From contig JAQIWT010001505.1 in the NCBI GenBank assembly GCA_034696485.1, forward strand, positions 1 through 10,538: a stretch of DNA of 10,538 bases, written 5' to 3'. This stretch comes from Isohypsibius dastychi (lineage: Eukaryota > Tardigrada > Eutardigrada > Parachela > Isohypsibiidae). The notes beneath the pieces are model-generated. The model was not told where the DNA came from. It did no database searches and saw only the letters and a list, made by a program, of their open reading frames with translations. The position numbers and the translations under genes were made by a program. Shown piece after piece: positions 6,698-10,538 of this stretch; positions within the stretch are counted from its first letter, which is position 1; each line of letters starts with the position of its first letter.

Positions 6698-7859
6698 TCA
6701 TTCACTCCGAAGTTTCTTTTTCTTATGTTTCCGCTCTGCTTCCGGTGTTTCAGCGGCAATATCCGGTACCGATTCAGGTACTGCAGGTTGTTCCACCGTT
6801 TCTTCCTGCTTTTCTTTCTTATCTTTCTTGCGCTTTTTTCTGGGTGGTTGTTCAACTTCCACATCATCTACTTCCGGTAGGTGCTCAATAACAACTGTTG
6901 AAGTTTCTTCCTTTAACAAATCAATTTCTCTTTTCCTCTTCTTCTTTTCTTTTTTGGAAAGATCTTCAGTAACAACTTCAGGAACCGGCTCGGATGGCGA
7001 ACTAGTCTCAACCGGAACTTCCGGCTCAATCAGTTCCTTCCGCTTCTTATGCTTCTTCTTTTCGCGAACGGGCTCAACAGATGATTCCCCAACTGTTTCT
7101 GCATATACACCACTATCCGGTGTGAAATCCGCAATGAAATGGTTCTTAGACTTTTTCGGAGTGGCTTGGAGAATAAGTCCATCGCTTCCGCTGGCCAGGT
7201 CAGCATTCCAGGAATCCACATCATTCAAGTCGCTGTCTGAAAACAAAACGATGAACGAGCGGAAAAACGAACTGAAAATCATTTATCCTACCTGATTTCT
7301 GCTGGCGGTGGGCCAAAATATCTTCATCCGAAAGCAATCCGCGTAAGCTGGAAATTCCATTGTGATTTTCCAATTTAGCGAATTTGAATCTGATGTTTTG
7401 TCCAGTGGAATATACGCTCGTGAAGTTGACATTGCTTCCACTTTCCGATTGAATACTGGCGGCGAAATTTTTCAGTACAAGACACGCGATATGGCGAGGA
7501 TTAACCCGTGTTATTACACCCTCCAACAGCTGACCTGGCTCAGGTCTGAATATCACAAAAGTCCCATGAACACGAACTTTCTCCATTTCACTCGCATCGT
7601 CGCTCAAATCAATGTGTGGTGACAAAACACGTAAACGGCTGTAAGCAATCAAAATGCCACGCAGGGAATCACACTGATGATTAATCAACGGTGCAAGAGC
7701 TTCTTTGATTCCCGTATCAATGTTTTGCAAACGCGAGACTGGAATCATGAGGTCCACAAATCCATCCTCCACGACGAGACCGGAACGTCGATTCTCAGCC
7801 ATAGCAGCAGCTTGTTTGAAGAACCATCGCAATCCATCGTACTGAAGTGTTTTGAGCAT
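6698..7859 (-). CDS. POLR1F: RNA polymerase I subunit RPA43
   Basis: Exons (minus) are 7859-7292 and 7236-6698, split by a 55-bp intron (donor GTAGGA, acceptor TTTTCAG, phase 1); the product is 368 residues. RPA43 (TWISTNB) is the Pol I counterpart of Rpb7 and helps form the stalk that contacts the initiation factor Rrn3/TIF-IA. Family features: FVDLMIPVSRL...IKEAL (34-54), RGILIAYSRLRVL (67-79), and the OB-fold core FVIFRPEPGQLLEGVITRVN with HIACLVLKNFAASI (101-136). Exon 2 encodes a low-complexity tail with four Lys-rich blocks (such as EKKKHKKRK and RKHKKKKLRSE) separated by acidic stretches, typical of nucleolar proteins and of this subunit in animals. An in-frame stop upstream of the Met with no acceptor between supports the start at 7859. 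It is divergent from the DHX30 gene. Confidence 0.93.
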
Positions 7860-8462
7860 GATGACCGTCGGTAATGATGACAGAAATGATCAAAAACCGT
7901 AAAAATGAAAGCCGCAATCTAAGAATCAGTTGTTTTCCAAGATCATCGCTGTCAACCTGGGATACCCTGGTGCTCATGGAACCACATCATTCCAACAAAA
8001 CCATCAAGAGAATCCAGGATAATCAGTTCTCTGGGTAACGGCGCAGGTGAACACGGGAAGAAGACAACGAAGTCTGCTTCTCCAAAATCGTTTTTTTCAG
8101 TTGTTTACGATTTTGTGAGGGGGGGGGGGGGTAGACCGTAGACCTGATCGCAAACTTGACCAGCCCAGCAAACGACCGGTTCGACCCAGATGAAACCGTT
8201 TCACATCAAACTAATCATTCGGCCGGCTCAGCAGCTCACCCTACGGCTAAAACAGACGACCTGGCCCGATCAAACGGCTCTACCTCCTCGATGACGCAAT
8301 GTTGTGGATTTTGTGATGGCTTTTCGCTTCTTGCAACTTGGCACTTGCAAGTGTTCATTTCCTCATGGTGTCTGTCCTTCTTCCAGGATGTCCTCGAATA
8401 TGAGTTTGTCAACATTGGTTTTGTTTGTTCAGCTGTAGGCTTAATCCTCATCTGTTTCTCAC
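7860..8462. promoter_or_regulatory. Divergent upstream region between POLR1F and the DHX30 gene
   Basis: About 600 bases hold both promoters and 5' UTRs. There is a run of 13 G at 8119-8131. Two acceptor-like sites on the plus strand, TTTTTTTCAG ending at 8100 and TTCTTCCAG ending at about 8387, could serve 5' UTR splicing. A plus-strand ATG at 8291 opens a frame that overlaps the helicase start. A 50-codon minus-strand open stretch (8104-7955) looks protein-like but fits no exon model. No TATA box is evident. Confidence 0.45.
8119..8131 (+). repeat. Poly-G tract (13 G)
   Basis: An uninterrupted run of 13 G lies 332 bases before the helicase start codon and 260 bases upstream of POLR1F on the other strand. 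Its length may be unreliable in an assembly. Confidence 0.9.
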
Positions 8463-8608
8463 ATGTTTCATCAATGCTTGCGTCCGTTTTGGACGACCGG
8501 GATAAAGATTGGTCGACTTATTGTGAACTCGTCCCGGTTGCCACTTTGCGATCTTCAAATTGCCCATTTTCATCGCTGTTTGACAAATCATGCACATTCA
8601 CGATCTGA
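8291..8608 (+). CDS. Possible upstream ORF overlapping the helicase start
   Basis: ATG at 8291 opens a 105-codon frame starting MTQCCGFCDGF, with two hydrophobic segments (around FISSWCLSFF and FVCSAVGLILICF). It ends at TGA 8606-8608, overlapping the first 146 bases of the helicase frame. It may be a uORF if transcription starts upstream, or chance. The frame is open back to about 8156 without an ATG. No family is recognised. Confidence 0.2.
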   Translation: MTQCCGFCDGFSLLATWHLQVFISSWCLSFFQDVLEYEFVNIGFVCSAVGLILICFSHVSSMLASVLDDRDKDWSTYCELVPVATLRSSNCPFSSLFDKSCTFTI

Positions 8609-10538
8609 AGACAAGCCCCCTCATGGTCACCGGACATCAACTACAAATAACCAGGAGCTGCTTAAAACGTTCCCGTATGCAAAAGACACTTTATTGTACC
8701 TGGCGACTTTGCTCCAGGAGGAAACGGGTCACAATGCACTGCGATTACGGATTGAATCAAGGAATGTTATGAAAGGATCAAACAGTTCTTGGGAATCTGT
8801 CGTTTCAGTCAAGTGGCCCGCTGATCTGGTATTCTACGGAAAAGCTGGATCGAAAGCAGAATCAGCGAGGATTGCATATGCGCAGGCTTGTGCCAGTTTC
8901 AAGTCGATGGGAATGCTGGATAAAAACACCAACAAGCCTGTGTTACTCACGAAACAGAAAATATCCGACTTAAAAACCAAACGGTACGCTCCGCACAAAC
9001 TCGTCGTCGGACCGGAAGTTGTAAAGGACATTGAAGATTGGAATCAGAAATATTTTGATTGGAAGCAGAAGTTTGAAAGTCCGGAAGAGCAAGCTTTATC
9101 TGTGATTGCCGAACCGGAAGTGCGACAGCTTTTGGGAGAGGATGTTGCTCCGGATTACGTGGACATTGTCAACGGTGACCGGAAGCCACCACCGACCAGG
9201 TTTGAACTGGAAGATATCAGTGACGACCTTTATGCTTCGCATGTTCGATTGCGGAATTCCCAGGATTCTCGAGTTCGCGCTATTCTTGACCAGCGGGCAG
9301 AGTTGCCGGTTTTTGGCAAGCGGGAGGAAATTCTTGGTATGTTACCTTTTTTTATTGAAGATTTTTTTCGTTGTCATCAAATAAGGTTTGGGTGCATCGC
9401 TTCCGGTTAATAAATCAAAGTTGGAATTGTTTTGTTGTCGACGTTATTTCTCACCTTTTTTGTTTGTAGATACAATTCGTGAGAACCCTGTCACTTTAAT
9501 CAGCGGTGACACCGGATCCGGGAAATCCACCCAAATTCCACAGTTCATTTTTGAAAGCTTAGCTGAAGCCAACAGAGCGAGCGAAGCACAAATTATTGTA
9601 ACTCAGCCGCGACGGATTTCGGCAATTTCCATCGCAGAGCGTATTGCCCAAGAGCGAAATGAAGAAATTGGGAAAACTGTTGGTTACCAAGTTCGGCTTG
9701 ACGCAAATTTCCCAGACCGCTCAAACGGATGTATATTTTTCTGCACAACGGGAGTGCTTTTGAGGAGGTTACAGGATAATCCCAATTTAAAAGGTGTATC
9801 GCACATCATCGTGGATGAAGTTCACGAGCGCGATGTTATGATTGATGTTCTGCTGACACTCCTGAAGAGAGCTATCAAAGGCAATCCGGAACTCCGAGTT
9901 GTTTTGATGTCAGCCTCTTTGAATACCGCGTTACTGAAATCTTATTTCGATAATTGCCCGATTGTGGAAGTTGCGGGATATCTACATCCGGTCAAAGATT
10001 TCTTCTTGCCGGATATATGCTCTTTAGTAAAAGTTAAGCATCCATCCACTGAACCAAAAGAAGAGCCGAAAGTTGATCTGAATGTGGTGTACGACCTGAT
10101 CAAGCATCTGGATCGGAGTCGACCGGAAGGAGGTATTCTGGTGTTTCTACCGGGCTGGCAGGAGATCCGAACATTGCGGAATCGGTTGATGCATGACCTT
10201 TATCGTCCGAATCGGCATTTTATTCTGACGCTACATTCGATGGTTCCGTTGAAAGAACAACATTTGGTCTTTGAGAAAGTTGGACCTCATCAGCGAAAGA
10301 TTGTTTTGGCTACGAATATCGCGGAAACGGCGATAACGATTAATGACATCTGTTATGTGATAGATTCAGGAACTCAGCGCGGACAGAGTTATGACCACGA
10401 ACGTGGAATATCCACGCTGGACACGCAATGGATTTCCAAGGCAAATGCTATACAACGGAAGGGACGCGCTGGACGGGTTCGGTCTGGAGAATGTTACAGG
10501 ATGTACTCTAGAGAACGACTTCTGCAAATGGAACAGTT
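8463..10538 (+). CDS. DHX30: DHX30-type DEVH-box RNA helicase (3' end outside window)
   Basis: Exons are 8463-9336 and 9470-10538 (continuing), with a 133-bp intron (GTATGT...TTTGTAG, phase 1); 647 residues are visible. DHX30 is an RNA helicase linked to mitochondrial RNA granules and mitoribosome assembly. The first 29 residues (MFHQCLRPFWTTGIKIGRLI...) lack acidic residues and are rich in Arg/Lys and hydrophobics, consistent with mitochondrial import. Residues about 66-153 (ELLKTFPYAKD...ACASFKSMGML) match the dsRNA-binding domain of DHX30. The helicase core has Walker A GDTGSGKST (304-312), TQPRRISA, DEVH (407-410), SAS as motif III (439-441), LVFLPGWQEI and motif VI QRKGRAGR (620-627). 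An in-frame TAA at 8442-8444, with no AG between, supports this start. C-terminal HA2/OB domains lie beyond the window. DHX9/DHX36 share the RHA-type core, but the N-terminal dsRBD and VSHIIVDEVHERDV favour DHX30. Confidence 0.9.

Noticed and set aside
6828-7295. 155-codon plus-strand frame rich in Ser and Phe
   Set aside because: It is the complement of the Lys/Glu-rich POLR1F tail; its composition is explained by reversed AAG/GAA codons.
8176-8190. GGTTCGACCC resembling a tRNA B box; also GTTCGAATC near 882
   Set aside because: No A box, acceptor stem or anticodon arm at proper spacing; the second lies inside the YRDC coding tail.
8236-8451. 71-codon minus-strand frame with donor-like GTGAGC and GTAGAG
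   Set aside because: Attempts to splice it to the open stretch at 8104-7955 or to POLR1F failed on phase. It remains unsupported.
1-10538. Transposon, viral insertion, CRISPR array or bacterial operon
   Set aside because: No transposase, integrase or reverse transcriptase motifs, no long terminal or regularly spaced repeats, and no Shine-Dalgarno-led gene series.

Overview
The window reads as gene-dense animal nuclear DNA. It contains split genes with GT-AG introns, mostly 52-164 bp long, with pyrimidine-rich acceptors ending in TTTCAG or TTCTAG. AATAAA-type poly(A) signals lie downstream of stops, and genes are packed on both strands. Several products are metazoan proteins (YRDC, UTP23, POLR1F, DHX30). 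A compact invertebrate such as a nematode or tardigrade would fit, but the sequence does not decide this. No bacterial, phage, CRISPR, insertion-sequence or RNA gene is visible.

Layout: (1) 18-901 +, the 3' part of a YRDC/Sua5 threonylcarbamoyl-AMP synthase gene whose last exon runs without a stop into two C2H2-like zinc fingers. (2) 1535-3173 -, a two-exon gene for a chromatin-type protein with a SAMD1/KAT6-like winged helix, an H15-like domain, an AT-hook-like patch and the same two-finger module. (3) 4234-5263 +, a six-exon 175-residue helical protein, probably dynactin p24 (DCTN3). (4) 5695-6590 +, UTP23, three exons. (5) 6698-7859 -, the RNA polymerase I subunit RPA43 (POLR1F), two exons. 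(6) 8463 to the window end +, a DHX30-type DEVH RNA helicase, cut off by the window edge.

Genes 1/2 and 4/5 are convergent. Genes 2/3 and 5/6 are divergent and share upstream regions of about 1.06 kb and 0.6 kb. Four of the six genes serve RNA or ribosome work: t6A tRNA modification, 18S rRNA processing, Pol I transcription and mitochondrial ribosome assembly.

The most unusual content is the zinc-finger module shared by genes 1 and 2. It has near-identical ligand spacing and a common C-x-L-N tail. It is fused to a tRNA-modification enzyme on one strand and to a DNA-binding winged-helix protein on the other. Smaller oddities are a substituted zinc ligand in UTP23, perfect palindromes in the one long intron, a strong hairpin downstream of gene 2, and two poly-G tracts upstream of plus-strand genes.
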